Below are positions 62,347 through 64,000 of a stretch of DNA of 64,000 nucleotides, piece after piece. A program made the position numbers and the translations under genes. Position 1 is the stretch's first letter. Every line of letters starts with the position of its first letter. Below the pieces are notes generated by a model. The model did no database searches, had not been told where the DNA came from, and saw nothing but the letters and a program-made list of their open reading frames with translations. Source of the DNA: Hyphomonadaceae bacterium (GTDB taxonomy: Bacteria; Pseudomonadota; Alphaproteobacteria; Caulobacterales; Hyphomonadaceae); assembly GCA_022844345.1 (NCBI GenBank), contig JALHLU010000003.1, positions 124,001-188,000 of the forward strand, written 5' to 3'.

Positions 62347-63294
62347 ATGCCCGCTGTCACACGCGTCGACCCGAAAACGATTTTCACGCCAGAGGAATGG
62401 GCGAAGGTTTCCCGCCAGTCGGTGTGGATCGGCCCCGCCCTCGTTGTCTTTGCGTGGGCCGTAATCATCGGGGCTGGCGCTCTCTTCATCCTGTTGCCGA
62501 ACCCGGCGACCTATCTCCTGGCTGTGATGCTGATCGGCACGCGCCAGCTGGGGCTTGCGATCCTCGAGCATGAGGCCGCGCACGGCACACTGCACCCGAA
62601 CGCGAAGCTGAATGACTGGCTGGCGGAATGGCTGTGCGGCGGGCCCGTAGGCGGCAGCCTGAAGCGCTATCGCCCCTATCACCTGACCCACCACAAATAC
62701 ACCGAGCAGCCGGAAGACCCGGACCTTGCCCTCTCTCGTCCCTTCCCGGTGACAAAGGGGTCGCTGTGGCGGAAGTTTGTGCGCGACCTGACAGGACAGA
62801 CCTTCTACAAGCAGCGCATCGCGCCGTTCATCGAACGCATGAAGGGCAAGACGCGCAAGCCGCCGCGCGTGCCCGATAACCCCGCGCTGCGGTTCTGGAT
62901 CGCGCAGGCCGTGATCTTCGGCGTGACAACCGCGCTGGGATACTGGTGGGCGTGGTTCGCACTCTGGATCGTGCCAATGGCGACGTGGTTCCCCTTGGTG
63001 ACGCGCCTGCGTGCGATGGGCGAGCATGCAATGGTGAACACGCAGGACGATCCTTTTACGCACGCGCGGACGACGCTCGCCAACCCGCTGGAGCGGCTCT
63101 TCATCGCGCCGTTCTGGGTTCACTATCACTGCGAGCATCACTGCTTCATGTATGTACCGTGCTACAATCTGGAGCGGACGCACAAGCTGCTGGTGCAGAA
63201 GGGCTATCGCGAGCGTATGCGCATCACGAGAGGTTATGTCGAAGTGCTGCGCCGGTGCGGCTCCAAGACAATGACGGCGCCGGCCGCCGCATGA
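62347..63294 (+). CDS. Fatty acid desaturase family protein
   Basis: LGLAILEHEAAHGTLHPN...RYRPYHLTHHKYTEQPEDPD...FWVHYHCEHHCFMYVPCYNLERTHKLL (His boxes). Confidence 0.93.
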   Translation: MPAVTRVDPKTIFTPEEWAKVSRQSVWIGPALVVFAWAVIIGAGALFILLPNPATYLLAVMLIGTRQLGLAILEHEAAHGTLHPNAKLNDWLAEWLCGGPVGGSLKRYRPYHLTHHKYTEQPEDPDLALSRPFPVTKGSLWRKFVRDLTGQTFYKQRIAPFIERMKGKTRKPPRVPDNPALRFWIAQAVIFGVTTALGYWWAWFALWIVPMATWFPLVTRLRAMGEHAMVNTQDDPFTHARTTLANPLERLFIAPFWVHYHCEHHCFMYVPCYNLERTHKLLVQKGYRERMRITRGYVEVLRRCGSKTMTAPAAA

Positions 63295-63923
63295 CGACAC
63301 AGCGGCAGGCAAGACGGCAGGTCCGCTCCTATGGCGAGGAAACCCACGCGCTGATCCTCAAGGCGGCCGAAAAACTGTTCGCCACGCGGGGTCTCGACAA
63401 CGTTTCGATGCAGGACATAGCGGAAGCGGCGAACGTCTCGCGCGCGACCGTGTTCAACCAGTTTGGCTCGAAACAGCTTGTGCTGGATGCGATTACCGCG
63501 CGCTCGCTGGAGGCGTATCGCAGCCTGCTGCACGCGGCGCTGGCTGACAAGACGACCCCGACGCCTGAACTCCTGCGCCTCCTGTTCCAGCGGATGGGCG
63601 AAGGAATCGAATTCAACCGCAGCCTCTATCGCGAGGTGTTCGTCGAGATACGCAAGGTTTCGATGGGCCTGGACCAGGGCGGCGCCTCCCCAGCCCTGCG
63701 GGGCGAAACGTTTGCGATGCTGGTCACCATTTTCGAACTGGGCCAGGATCGCGGTGACGTCTCGCTGACCCATACTGCGGAGGCGCTTGCGACGGCATTC
63801 GACAGCCTGTTGTCCGGCGCTGTGATCCAGTGGCTGCATGACCGGCGCCGGACCAGCCTGCCTATCCTGCTGGCCTCGCTGGTCGACGTCTTCCTGTATG
63901 GCGCGGCGCCACCGCAACGATGA
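63291..63923 (+). CDS. TetR/AcrR family transcriptional regulator
   Basis: HALILKAAEKLFATRGLDNVSMQDIAEAANVSRATVFNQFGSKQLVLDAI; ATGA overlap with desaturase stop. Confidence 0.94.
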   Translation: MTTQRQARRQVRSYGEETHALILKAAEKLFATRGLDNVSMQDIAEAANVSRATVFNQFGSKQLVLDAITARSLEAYRSLLHAALADKTTPTPELLRLLFQRMGEGIEFNRSLYREVFVEIRKVSMGLDQGGASPALRGETFAMLVTIFELGQDRGDVSLTHTAEALATAFDSLLSGAVIQWLHDRRRTSLPILLASLVDVFLYGAAPPQR

Positions 63924-63975
63924 ATTCACAACGAAGTTATGACGGCAGGCGAACATAGCCTTGCGTGCGGCAATG

Positions 63976-63995
63976 AGTTGGACTGTAGTCCAACT
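63976..63995. promoter_or_regulatory. Perfect palindromic candidate operator AGTTGGACTgtAGTCCAACT
   Basis: 9-bp perfect arms, 2-nt centre; 53 nt downstream of the tetR stop, at the window edge. Confidence 0.55.
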
Positions 63996-64000
63996 TAGCG

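Noticed and set aside
1-64000. CRISPR arrays, transposases, prophage or toxin-antitoxin modules
   Set aside because: None recognised on either strand; the only repeats seen are REP-like palindromes.

Overview
A 64-kb, high-GC stretch of an alphaproteobacterial chromosome; the gene families suggest a Hyphomonadaceae/Caulobacterales-like host (taxonomy is inference). It is mostly compact housekeeping and metabolic genes. I saw no transposase, phage module, CRISPR array or rRNA. Main landmarks: (1) a general stress response (GSR) locus at about 25.5-29.2 kb (HisKA_2/HWE-type kinase, EcfG sigma, NepR, divergent PhyR). It sits inside a local cluster of genes preceded by exact GGAAC-N16/17-CGTT (EcfG-type) promoters: seven exact and two near matches within about 22.4-30.6 kb. 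(2) A glycine cleavage operon behind a tandem glycine riboswitch, with a PaiB-like gene and a low-GC unknown ORF embedded in it. (3) Several microproteins missing from, or easily overlooked in, the ORF track: a 27-aa Ala/Lys/Pro peptide, a 49-aa membrane peptide, an entericidin, a 58-aa DUF1328 paralog whose only plausible start is CTG, and a tandem pair of paralogous ~75-aa membrane proteins. (4) Four different types of REP-like palindrome. (5) One tRNA with a CAT anticodon. Many long ORFs in the supplied track are GC-driven shadow ORFs and were rejected. All motif coordinates were read by eye. Family assignments come from recognised motifs, not from database searches.
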